This document shows, piece after piece, positions 27,248-34,572 of a DNA stretch of 64,000 nucleotides. Each line of letters begins with the position of its first letter. The first letter of the stretch is position 1. The position numbers were made by a program, and so were the translations under genes. The notes below the pieces were generated by a model. The model saw nothing but the letters and a program-made list of their open reading frames with translations. It had not been told where the DNA came from and did not search any database. Source of the DNA: an uncultured Eggerthella sp. (GTDB lineage: Bacteria; Actinomycetota; Coriobacteriia; Coriobacteriales; Eggerthellaceae); NCBI GenBank assembly GCA_959607715.1, contig CAUHNN010000001.1, positions 124,001 to 188,000 on the forward strand, written 5' to 3'.

Positions 27248-28086
27248 TTAAGAACCCGAGACGGGTCAAGGACCTCATCAGGAACAAGGCGCAGGGGGAT
27301 AGCACGAAGGCGCAGACTCTCCAAAGGCATTATGCGATGGAGCGCTTCCTGGAGCGCATATCCGTGTCTCGCTACCGCGACAACTTCATACTCAAGGGAG
27401 GAATGCTCGTCTCGTCCATGATCGGCATAGACCAGCGCTCGACCATGGACGTGGATGCCACGATGACGGGCCAGACCCTTTCACCCGCGAATGCGCTAAG
27501 GATTGTCGGCGAGATCGCCGCCATCGAGCTGGATGACGACATGACGTTCGAGGTCGGCGATCCACGAGAGATCATGAAGGACGCGGAATACGAAGGAGTT
27601 CAGATTCCCATACGCGCATACCTCGGGCGAATGGAGATAAAGCTCAAAATCGACATCTCGACAGGCGATGCCATCACGCCGTCCAAGATCGCTTTCCAGT
27701 TCCCCCTCATGCTTGAGGACAGGAAGATCGACATCTGGGCGTACAACTTGGAGACCGTGCTCGCCGAGAAGGCCGAGACCGTCATAGTCCGAGGCGTCCT
27801 CAACACCCGCATGCGCGATTTCTACGACATCTTCATGCTAACGACCGTGTATGACCCCATCGATGCCCCAGTCTTCCATGATGCTATTCGCGCCACTGCC
27901 GCGAATAGAGGACACAATGAGCATCTCCTGCGCGCAGGAGATGCCATGGAACGGATCGAGAGAAGCAGAGAGCTGTCGGGTCAATGGCAGAGGTATCTCG
28001 CAGGCAATCCCTTCGCTGTCAAAGCGAAGTGGGATGATGTCGTTTCATCTGTCAAAAAGCTTCTCATTATTGGAGAGCTTGTCTAA
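27244..28086 (+). CDS. abiEii: AbiEii nucleotidyltransferase toxin
   Basis: The 280-residue protein has the DUF1814/AbiEii core: FILKGGMLVSSMIG (Lys51, Gly52-Gly53), RSTMDVDATM with metal-binding Asp69 and Asp71, MEIKLKIDIS, and the ETVLAEKAETVIVRGVLNTRMRDFYDIFML block. All residues of the nucleotidyltransferase motifs look intact. Family members add nucleotides to tRNA acceptor ends and stop growth, giving phage abortive infection or element stabilisation. The GTG start overlaps the antitoxin stop. Its job here is probably ICE maintenance and phage defence. Confidence 0.92.
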   Translation: MIKNPRRVKDLIRNKAQGDSTKAQTLQRHYAMERFLERISVSRYRDNFILKGGMLVSSMIGIDQRSTMDVDATMTGQTLSPANALRIVGEIAAIELDDDMTFEVGDPREIMKDAEYEGVQIPIRAYLGRMEIKLKIDISTGDAITPSKIAFQFPLMLEDRKIDIWAYNLETVLAEKAETVIVRGVLNTRMRDFYDIFMLTTVYDPIDAPVFHDAIRATAANRGHNEHLLRAGDAMERIERSRELSGQWQRYLAGNPFAVKAKWDDVVSSVKKLLIIGELV

Positions 28087-28093
28087 TCTGCAC

Positions 28094-28119
28094 AAAAAAC
28101 GCCAAGAGTGGCTTTGGCG
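28094..28119 (-). terminator. Terminator of the Rrf2-nitroreductase-PEBP-GNAT operon
   Basis: On the minus strand CGCCAA pairs with TTGGCG around an 8-base loop, followed by six T residues. It lies just beyond the GNAT gene and also separates the operon from the convergent abiE genes. Confidence 0.78.
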
Positions 28120-28156
28120 GGCACACCCCCGGCAATCAGAGACAACACCTAAAACA

Positions 28157-28615
28157 TCAACTCAAAGGCTTTCGCATGATTTCATAAACCAGTTTGGCAT
28201 CGTTTCCGACATCAATGGTCCCATGTCCAATCGTCTCGTATCCTCTGCGCTCGTAAAGGATGACTGCAGGGAGCGATGCATCCAAAACAGCATTGTCGTG
28301 ATTCTCAGAGATTTGATCTTCTAGGCAGTCAAGGATGTATGTGCCATAGCCTTTTCCTTGGCAATCGGGCGAAACGTACACGCTTGTAATGTGATTATCG
28401 TCATAGCAGCCGGTTCCGACTATCCGATCACCCGCAACAAGAACGCCCATATTACCTGAAGCAATACCTTCAATTACGTGGTTTAGGTTATGTAAATCGC
28501 AGAAGAAATCGGCGACCTCTTGCGGATAGTACTTGGGATAAATTGTTTGTATAGTAGTTTGCAGAATATCCTGGATGGATTCCGCATCTGTTTCGGTGGC
28601 CTTGCGATACTCCAT
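28157..28615 (-). CDS. GNAT-family N-acetyltransferase
   Basis: The 152-residue enzyme shows the acetyl-CoA signature ITSVYVSPDCQGKGYGTYILDCLE (motif A, QGKGYG) and a C-terminal ASLPAVILYERRGYETIGHGTID (motif B, YERRGY). These define a GNAT; the acceptor cannot be predicted. The ATG at 28615 has AGGAGTG upstream, better than the GTG three codons earlier. It is the last gene of an operon with PEBP, nitroreductase and Rrf2 genes. The local DNA is AT-richer than the conjugation genes. Confidence 0.85.
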   Translation of the reverse strand: MEYRKATETDAESIQDILQTTIQTIYPKYYPQEVADFFCDLHNLNHVIEGIASGNMGVLVAGDRIVGTGCYDDNHITSVYVSPDCQGKGYGTYILDCLEDQISENHDNAVLDASLPAVILYERRGYETIGHGTIDVGNDAKLVYEIMRKPLS

Positions 28616-28633
28616 AAACTTCACTCCTGTTCG

Positions 28634-29101
28634 CTATTCGTACCGTCCACACACAGTACAACACTGGAGAACGTGGCCTTCCGCGGCTTTGAGAACCTTC
28701 CTCTTTCGAGCTGACGAGGGCAGATCGAGCTTGCAATCAAGCGCGTAAACCGTGAAGGCGTACGCGTGGCTTTTGCCCCTTGGCGGCTTGGGTCCGGCAT
28801 AGCGGTGTATGCCATAAGCTTTCCCTTGAAAGGCATCGCCGAACGAAGACACCACCTTAGCCGCCGGGATGCCTTCGGGAATAACGGATGCGGCTGGTAT
28901 GTTCCAGATGATCCAGTGGGTGAATCCCTCTATCGGATGGCTCATATCCTCCAGCGTAACCACAAGCGTTTGGGCTTTGGGCGAAAGACCCCCTATGACA
29001 AGCTCAGGTGATACATCCTCTCCGCGACCTGTGTGCTTGTCTTTGAACTTACCAGAAGAGTCGATTCCTTGGCACGTGATGTTGAGCGCCTCTATTCCCA
29101 T
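28634..29101 (-). CDS. YbhB/YbcL-family (PEBP) protein
   Basis: The 155-residue protein matches bacterial phosphatidylethanolamine-binding/Raf-kinase-inhibitor-like proteins: GRGEDVSPELVIGGLSPKAQTLVVTLEDMSHP, FTHWIIWNIPA, YAGPKPPRGKSHAYAFTVYALD. The ligand-pocket His and Pro-rich motif are present. Biochemical roles of this family are poorly known. It overlaps the nitroreductase gene by 10 bp, so translation is coupled. The C-terminus (HVLQCCTVCGRYE) has an unusual three-Cys tail. Confidence 0.85.
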   Translation of the reverse strand: MGIEALNITCQGIDSSGKFKDKHTGRGEDVSPELVIGGLSPKAQTLVVTLEDMSHPIEGFTHWIIWNIPAASVIPEGIPAAKVVSSFGDAFQGKAYGIHRYAGPKPPRGKSHAYAFTVYALDCKLDLPSSARKRKVLKAAEGHVLQCCTVCGRYE

Positions 29102-29790
29102 GCGAAGCTATCTTTCCCTGCGCCAAGCTCGAAATGGAGCCGTACGATGCCCAGATCGACATCCGAATAGGCTCCTCCAAGGGAGGATATCCGAACAAGG
29201 GCCTTGCCATCCGAACTCTTTTCTCCTGTAAGATCTATCCTGAACTTCTGCTGGTTCATAGCAGTTGGGGCGAGGAGCGCCGCTTCCACACCTGCTCTGA
29301 ACCATGTGGGTATTTCCTCGTTTTGAGGAACGGTACTCACCTCCTCAATGGATTTCGTTTTATGAGAACGGCCTTGGTCTTCGCCATAGCCGAGCGCGAT
29401 GACGAGCGCCAGCTTCTCGCCAGGTTCCAGCATCTTCCTCACGAAGCGCTTCTTGAATGTGAGCGCGACCCAGCAGGTGTTGAGACCTTCTTCCTGCGCA
29501 TGCAAAACCAGGCGCTCGCCGAAGTAGCCGCAACGCTCGTTCAAATCCTCTGCAGGAGCGCCTGCCAGCACGATGTAGTATTTCACGCCCTTGAACTTCC
29601 CGTAGTGCGCAAGCGTGGAATCAAACGCCTGTGGCTCGTCTGTGATCAGCTTGATTGACAGACAACCTTCCGCATTGCATACCGCAATCTCTTCTTCCAA
29701 ACTGCGTACCACATCATCCGACAAAGGCTTGTCAATATATTCCCTCACCGAGTGGCGCGTCGCTATCGCCTCTTGCATACCCATGAGCAT
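29092..29790 (-). CDS. Nitroreductase-family flavoprotein
   Basis: The 232-residue enzyme has an FMN nitroreductase N-terminus (AIATRHSVREYIDKPLSDDVVRSLEEEI), the flavin-contacting YFGERLVLHAQEEGLNTCWVALTF, and LALVIALGYGEDQGR. The C-terminal half includes AALLAPTAMNQQKFRIDL. It resembles the longer 'nitroreductase family' form common in Clostridia and Coriobacteriia rather than NfsB. The ATG overlaps the Rrf2 stop (TGATG). Substrates may be nitro compounds, quinones or enones; co-transcription with a redox-type regulator supports that. Confidence 0.88.
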   Translation of the reverse strand: MLMGMQEAIATRHSVREYIDKPLSDDVVRSLEEEIAVCNAEGCLSIKLITDEPQAFDSTLAHYGKFKGVKYYIVLAGAPAEDLNERCGYFGERLVLHAQEEGLNTCWVALTFKKRFVRKMLEPGEKLALVIALGYGEDQGRSHKTKSIEEVSTVPQNEEIPTWFRAGVEAALLAPTAMNQQKFRIDLTGEKSSDGKALVRISSLGGAYSDVDLGIVRLHFELGAGKDSFAWE

Positions 29791-30269
29791 CACCCGTCCT
29801 TCCGCTTCAAAGCTTCGCTCGCCCAATCCCGAGGCTTCTCTACCCAAGCATCCGTCCTCAGCAGTTCCGTGAGCGGGTGCGCATCGAGCTTATCCATGAA
29901 AGCTTTTCCCGCCTCATCCAATATCCTCGTTATGCGCCACTCGCTGTCGTCCAGCTGCGAGCAGCCTACGAATACATCCTCTGCGATCTTTGAGCCACTG
30001 AAGGCGAAGGCATCGGGATCGAGGGCACGAAAGGCGTCGCCTAAAGAGATACGATCGATTGGGCGGGCAAGCGCGAAGCCCCCATCGCGACCCGCGCGCG
30101 ACTCGACCAATCCTGCCAAGACGAGCTTCCGCAGCGTCTTTTTCAAGTAAGAGTCCGATACGCCCATGAGCTCGCTCAAGGTCTCGCTGCCCACAGCGCG
30201 TCCATCCTTTTGGAGTGACAGCATGAGCAGGCACACCACCCCCTGCTCGAAACTCTGGTTGATGCGCAC
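29790..30269 (-). CDS. Rrf2-family transcriptional regulator
   Basis: The 159-residue protein has the Rrf2 winged helix: QSFEQGVVCLLMLSLQKDGRAVGSETLSELMGVSDSYLKKTLRKLVLAGLVESRAGRDGGFALARPIDRISLGDAFRALD. I place the start at GTG 30269, which has GGGAGG 7 bp upstream; earlier ATGs overlap the promoter. Only one Cys (in DVFVGCSQLDD) falls in the region where IscR and NsrR carry their three cluster-binding Cys residues, so an Fe-S cluster is not supported and a single-Cys or ligand sensor is more likely. It heads the nitroreductase operon. Confidence 0.87.
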   Translation of the reverse strand: MRINQSFEQGVVCLLMLSLQKDGRAVGSETLSELMGVSDSYLKKTLRKLVLAGLVESRAGRDGGFALARPIDRISLGDAFRALDPDAFAFSGSKIAEDVFVGCSQLDDSEWRITRILDEAGKAFMDKLDAHPLTELLRTDAWVEKPRDWASEALKRKDG

Positions 30270-30308
30270 TGATTGACCTCCCGTTGCTTGCATTATCATA
30301 GATATTTT

Positions 30309-30322
30309 ATATCCATGGATAT
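30309..30322. promoter_or_regulatory. 14-bp palindrome upstream of the Rrf2 gene
   Basis: ATATCCATGGATAT is a perfect palindrome centred about 46 bp upstream of the Rrf2 start, within an AT-rich stretch holding -10-like sequences. It is a good candidate for the autoregulatory operator. Confidence 0.6.
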
Positions 30323-30414
30323 TGATTATAAATGAAAAAGCAGACCGTCCCACAACAAACCTTGCAGAACTTCCCAGAACCTACGCACGCCGTTCTCGTA
30401 AGTAATCGCTTTGC

Positions 30415-30447
30415 CTCCCCGCTATAAAGCAAATAAGCGGCGGGGAG
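30415..30447. repeat. Inverted repeat upstream of the conjugation operon
   Basis: CTCCCCGC and GCGGGGAG flank a 17-base AT-rich loop, about 100 bp upstream of the first conjugation gene. It could be a leader hairpin or operator controlling transfer genes. Confidence 0.6.
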
Positions 30448-30548
30448 ATGCAGGTCGCCCGAAACACAACTAACTCGGACCCCCTCAGGGCTTGGCTCGA
30501 AAGACATGCGCCCCGCCGCCATCAAATGGCAAACAAGGAGCGCATCGT

Positions 30549-31304
30549 ATGTTCAACCTCACACCGGCAACCCAAGAGGAGCACGACTCGCTCGTCGAGA
30601 AGTGCCAGAAGAACGGATGGCTCAAGCGAGGCGGATTCGATTGGCAAGATGATCCGTGGCTCGAAGAGTATCCATACGAGTTCTCCCGCGCTTCAACGAT
30701 CAAAGACCTCGCCGACTTCTTCTCAAACGGCAACTGGGCGATACGCCAAGGCGTGCTCTTCGGTGACCTTGCTTTCATCCAGCAGGTCAACGGGGGCGAC
30801 GAATGGTGGACGCTGAAGAGATGCCCTGATGGGTCATGGCTTGCTTTCGAGAGCTATACCATGAGCTACATCCTGCCCGACATGAGCCGTTTCACGCAAG
30901 CGATCGCGAGCATGCAGCTGGCAACGCCGGACGAGTGCAAGCGCCTCGAATACTCGCTGCCGAAGACCTCTCTCGTTTGGGACGGAGAGGCCTTTCCCAA
31001 CGATTCGAGCGGCTACGTCAGGGCACGAGGCGAGAATTTCGAGCTAGAAGTCGTTGCAAGCCGAATAGGGCGCGGCGTCTCGATGACGGCCCAGGAGGAT
31101 CTGCTCGAAGGCCTCGATTCAGAGAACTTCGACACATTGATAGAGCAGCTAAGAGCAGCGGTCGAGAAGGCAGATCAGTACGAGAAGGACGCGATGGTCC
31201 CGGACGCCCAAGGGCTGTCTGACAAAGCAAGGCATGCCGTCATCGCATCTGAGAACCAAGCGCGAACTGGGCATGCGGAGCAGACGCATGAAAACGAAAG
31301 ATAG
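30549..31304 (+). CDS. Hypothetical protein at the head of the conjugation operon (251 aa)
   Basis: The ATG has AAGGAG 8 bp upstream. The protein is soluble, aromatic-rich in its first half (KCQKNGWLKRGGFDWQDDPWLEEYPYEF, WTLKRCPDGSWLAFESYTMSY) and helical in its second half, with an acidic coiled segment near 190-235. No known domain is recognised. It is the first gene of a long same-strand run leading into virD4, so it probably belongs to transfer or to element maintenance. Confidence 0.7.
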   Translation: MFNLTPATQEEHDSLVEKCQKNGWLKRGGFDWQDDPWLEEYPYEFSRASTIKDLADFFSNGNWAIRQGVLFGDLAFIQQVNGGDEWWTLKRCPDGSWLAFESYTMSYILPDMSRFTQAIASMQLATPDECKRLEYSLPKTSLVWDGEAFPNDSSGYVRARGENFELEVVASRIGRGVSMTAQEDLLEGLDSENFDTLIEQLRAAVEKADQYEKDAMVPDAQGLSDKARHAVIASENQARTGHAEQTHENER

Positions 31305-31321
31305 ATCAGGGGGCGAACATC

Positions 31322-31870
31322 ATGGCAAGTGACTATGGCGACGAGGCGGGAGAGAAGCTCTTCGACTGGATGCTCAGGATGGGCCAAGACGCAAGCCAGG
31401 ACGCTATCCGGGCGAGCGCCGAGAGGCTCAAAAGCGCCATCAGAAACCTTAGAGGCCAGATCGATGAGCCCCTAGCAGAAGCGGAGCGCGAGGGCGTGCG
31501 TGAATACGCGCGGCTGAACCTCTCCGAATTCGAGGAGCTGCCCGACTACGCGAGCCTGCGCGAGATCATCGAAACCCGGCTCGACACTGCCGCGATCGAG
31601 CACGACATCGCGAGCATCGATGGGCACGACCACCTCATCTTCAGGGTGGAAGATGCCCCCGAGGTGGACGAGGCCTTCAAGGAGCTCGAATGCGATGCCG
31701 ACGCGGCATGCGAGCGCGCCGTGAAGGAACGCGGGCGCGACCTGAACGCGGAGCGCGACGCAGAGCCCCTTGAGCAGAAGGCAGCTGCGGCCCGCGAGGC
31801 CAGCCAGGCGCATCAGGCAGCGGGCAAGGCCGAGCACGAGATGGAGCGCATCGAGGTGAAGGCCCGATGA
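31322..31870 (+). CDS. Hypothetical helical protein preceding the coupling ATPase (182 aa)
   Basis: The protein is hydrophilic, rich in Ala, Glu and Arg, with long predicted helices (MLRMGQDASQDAIRASAERLKSAIRNL and the Ala/Glu-rich C-terminal third, a likely coiled coil). The stop overlaps the virD4 start by 4 bp. In Gram-positive conjugation operons a PcfB/DUF3801-like accessory sits at this position and helps load the relaxosome onto the coupling protein. Similarity to PcfB is not visible, so only the position suggests that role. Confidence 0.72.
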   Translation: MASDYGDEAGEKLFDWMLRMGQDASQDAIRASAERLKSAIRNLRGQIDEPLAEAEREGVREYARLNLSEFEELPDYASLREIIETRLDTAAIEHDIASIDGHDHLIFRVEDAPEVDEAFKELECDADAACERAVKERGRDLNAERDAEPLEQKAAAAREASQAHQAAGKAEHEMERIEVKAR

Positions 31871-33693
31871 GGCGAGAGCTTCTCGCCATCGGGCTCATAT
31901 CCCTCGCACTGTTCGTTCTTGGCAACATCTGCACGGGGCTCGTCATGGAGGCGGGAAATACTCAGTTGGATCTTACCCACGCCTTCATCGGTCGGTTATC
32001 GCAAGCTCGGGTGCTCTATTTTGAACCCCTCCCCTTGAGCGTCGGTGCGGCGTGCGCGTGCGCCGTATGGCTCGTATGGGTGCGATGGTGGGAACGGCGC
32101 GGAAGCTACCGCAAGGGCGAGGAGCATGGTAGCGCCCGCTGGGCCACGGCCAGCGAGATGGTGGCCTTCTCCGATAAGGGGAACCCCGACAACAACATCA
32201 TCCTCACGGCATCCGCGCGCAAGCGCCTGGAGGACACCGCTCACGACCAGAGGACGGAGACGAACAACAACGTCCTCGTCGTCGGAGGGCCCGGCACCGG
32301 AAAGACGCGCTACTACGTGAAACCCAACCTCATGCAGGCCAACGCGAGCTTCTTCATAACGGATCCCAAAGGAACGCTGATCCACGATATGGGATGGGTC
32401 CTCGAATGGCTGGGATACGAGATCAAGACGTTCGACACTGTGGACTTCTCGCGCTCCATGCACTTCAACCCCATCGCCTATATCAAGGACGAGGCGGGAC
32501 TCCTGCGCTTCGTTGAATGCCTCATCAGGAACACCACAGCAGAGGGCAAGAGCGCGACAGACCCTTTCTGGGTGAACGCCGAGAAGCTCCTCTATACGGC
32601 CCTTGTGACATACCTCCTCGACCATTGTCCCGAGGAGGACAGGAACATACCTGGCCTTCTCTCCCTTCTCGCATTGGCGGATGCCCGTGAGGATGACGAA
32701 GGTTACCTGAGTCCGCTCGACATGCTTTTTAAAGAGCTCGAAACAGGGCGTCGCCTCATGAAGGTGTCCGAAGGTAGCACATTCGATCCGAGCTCCCGGG
32801 CATTCACCACGGATGCGGGCGATTGGGCGTGGGTCAAGGTGGCGGAGCCCGTGCGACCCGAGGACGACTTCGCCTTATCGAGCTACAAACAGTTCAAGGT
32901 GGCTGCGGGCAAGACCCTCAAATCCATCATGATCTCGTGCAACGTTCGCATGAAGCCCTTCGACATCGCCGAGATGCGCGAGCTTCTCCGCTTTGACGAG
33001 ATGGCCCTCGACCACATGGGTGACGCGAATGCGAAGGTCGCCGTGTTCGCGTCGATGTCGGACACAGACTCCACCTTCGACTTCGTGTTCGCGCTCCTCA
33101 TGCAACAAGCGCTCGACACCCTCTGCGAGTGCGCGCTCAAGCGCTTCGCGGGGCGGCTTCCGAGATGCGTGCACTTTGTTTTCGACGAGTTCGCGAACAT
33201 CGGCACCATCCCCGACTTCGAGCGGATGATCACGGTCACCCGGAGCCGCAACATCGCCGTGTCCATGATCTGCCAATCCCTCTCGCAGCTCGACGAGAAC
33301 TACGGCGAGAACAACGCGGCGACGATCGTGAACGCCTGCGACACGATGCTCTACCTGGGCGGCAAGTCGGCGGATACCAACCAGAAGATCGCGGAGATGA
33401 TCGGCAAGCAGACGGTCGCGAACGTCTCCGTGAACGACTCTCGCGGGAACAACCCCACCTACACGCACAACTACGGCCTCATAGAGCGAGACCTCATGCA
33501 GGGCTCCGAGATCTCACGCATGCCCAAGGACGAGGCGCTCGTGCTCATAAACGGGGCGCAAGCGTTCAAGGACAAGAAGTACGTGCTTTCGTCGCACCCC
33601 CGCGCATCACTGCTGGCAAGGGCTGAGAAATCCGGGCCCTTCGACTTCAGGCGGTACCGCGCCCGACGGGAAGGAGAGCTGATGGAGACCTGA
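31867..33693 (+). CDS. virD4: VirD4/TraG-type conjugation coupling ATPase
   Basis: The 608-residue protein has two N-terminal membrane helices (about 5-25 and 58-74), then a P-loop ATPase: Walker A VVGGPGTGKTRYY (140-147), FFITDPKGTL, a helical insertion domain, and Walker B CVHFVFDEFANIGTIPDF. The TRSRNIAVSMICQSLSQLDENYG motif is typical of TraG/VirD4. It brings the relaxase-DNA complex to the secretion channel. It overlaps the preceding small gene and is followed by a structured 190-bp gap. Confidence 0.95.
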   Translation: MRRELLAIGLISLALFVLGNICTGLVMEAGNTQLDLTHAFIGRLSQARVLYFEPLPLSVGAACACAVWLVWVRWWERRGSYRKGEEHGSARWATASEMVAFSDKGNPDNNIILTASARKRLEDTAHDQRTETNNNVLVVGGPGTGKTRYYVKPNLMQANASFFITDPKGTLIHDMGWVLEWLGYEIKTFDTVDFSRSMHFNPIAYIKDEAGLLRFVECLIRNTTAEGKSATDPFWVNAEKLLYTALVTYLLDHCPEEDRNIPGLLSLLALADAREDDEGYLSPLDMLFKELETGRRLMKVSEGSTFDPSSRAFTTDAGDWAWVKVAEPVRPEDDFALSSYKQFKVAAGKTLKSIMISCNVRMKPFDIAEMRELLRFDEMALDHMGDANAKVAVFASMSDTDSTFDFVFALLMQQALDTLCECALKRFAGRLPRCVHFVFDEFANIGTIPDFERMITVTRSRNIAVSMICQSLSQLDENYGENNAATIVNACDTMLYLGGKSADTNQKIAEMIGKQTVANVSVNDSRGNNPTYTHNYGLIERDLMQGSEISRMPKDEALVLINGAQAFKDKKYVLSSHPRASLLARAEKSGPFDFRRYRARREGELMET

Positions 33694-33699
33694 AACGTG

Positions 33700-33771
33700 C
33701 GGCTGCGGCAAGGATCGGCGGATCCCCAAGACGCCTGGGTGATTCCACGCACCCGGACGCTGCCGCAGCCG
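33700..33771 (+). repeat. Long-range inverted repeat with inner hairpin after virD4
   Basis: CGGCTGCGGCA (33700-33710) and TGCCGCAGCCG (33761-33771) are perfect 11-bp complements separated by 50 bp. An inner GGGTG/CACCC hairpin lies at 33737-33754. No T tract follows. The RNA would form a stable three-part structure between virD4 and the membrane-channel genes, a plausible attenuator or processing site that sets different levels for the two halves of the operon. Confidence 0.7.
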
Positions 33772-33883
33772 AAAGACGCAAAGGAGCGCGCAAGCGCCCC
33801 TGCGAACCCAATTCTATCATCGGCGCGCAACCGACCCATTCCACATTCAGGGCGGCAGCGCGAAAGACGGCAAAGGAGGGCAA

Positions 33884-34099
33884 ATGCTCGCAAACATCAT
33901 CAGCCTTGTCTCTGGCTGCGTCACCTTCCTCGGCGGCTTTCTGGTCGTCTGGGGCGCGGTGTCGCTCGGACTCGCCATCAGGGAGCAGCAGGGAGGCTCA
34001 CAGATTGCCTCCGCCATATCCACTATAGCTGGCGGCGCGATCATCATCGCCGCAGCAGTCTACTTCGGGATGCTCGACACGTCCTGGCTCCCTGCCTAG
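33884..34099 (+). CDS. Maff2-like small membrane protein (71 aa)
   Basis: Two hydrophobic helices (about 4-30 and 44-64) are joined by a short polar loop (REQQGGSQIAS). Size, topology and position directly before a PrgI-like gene fit the Maff2 family found in Gram-positive ICEs, small membrane proteins thought to be VirB2/VirB3-like channel parts. The ATG has AAAGGAGGG upstream. Sequence identity to Maff2 is judged by pattern only. Confidence 0.72.
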   Translation: MLANIISLVSGCVTFLGGFLVVWGAVSLGLAIREQQGGSQIASAISTIAGGAIIIAAAVYFGMLDTSWLPA

Positions 34100-34113
34100 T
34101 GAGGCGGTGAGCC

Positions 34114-34572
34114 ATGTCGCTACAGATCCCCATTCAGAAGGACATCGGCGAATACGAGGAGAAGATCGTCGGGAAGCTCTCCTTTCGCACGCTCGTCTGC
34201 GTGGCGGGAGGCTTCGGATCGGCGATCCTCGTGGCAGCGATATGCCATTTCTGGATCGGCATTGAGGTCGCCGACGCCGCTTTCCCCGTCATGTGCGCAT
34301 CGATCCCGTTCTGGCTCGCCGGTTTCTGGCGTCCCTTCGGGATGCGCGCGGAGAAGTTCGCACCCCTTCTGTTTTCACACCACATGAAAGACCAAAGGCT
34401 CCTCTACGAAAGCCTGGCACCGAAGCATCTGACGCTCATCGAGCGCGGAGCGCCAAGCCGCAGGGCGAAGAGGATGTCCAGACGCAAAGGAGCGGAGGCC
34501 AATGAGCCAACCAGAGAATACGAAGAAGTCAAGGAAAGAGATGCAAGGGGACAAGAAGAGGCTAAAGGATGA
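34114..34572 (+). CDS. PrgI-family conjugation membrane protein
   Basis: The 152-residue protein begins SLQIPIQKDIGEYEEKIVGKLSFRTLVCV, the PrgI opening, with two membrane helices (about 26-48 and 52-72) and a charged cytoplasmic tail. PrgI proteins resemble VirB3 and anchor the VirB4 ATPase to the membrane. The final 71 bp overlap the virB4 gene in another frame, an unusually long coupling overlap. The tail from about 110 onward is strongly basic/acidic and may contact VirB4. Confidence 0.88.
   Translation: MSLQIPIQKDIGEYEEKIVGKLSFRTLVCVAGGFGSAILVAAICHFWIGIEVADAAFPVMCASIPFWLAGFWRPFGMRAEKFAPLLFSHHMKDQRLLYESLAPKHLTLIERGAPSRRAKRMSRRKGAEANEPTREYEEVKERDARGQEEAKG

Noticed and set aside
29790..30269. 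Fe-S cluster-binding Rrf2 (IscR/NsrR-like)
   Set aside because: Only one Cys is present in the relevant region.
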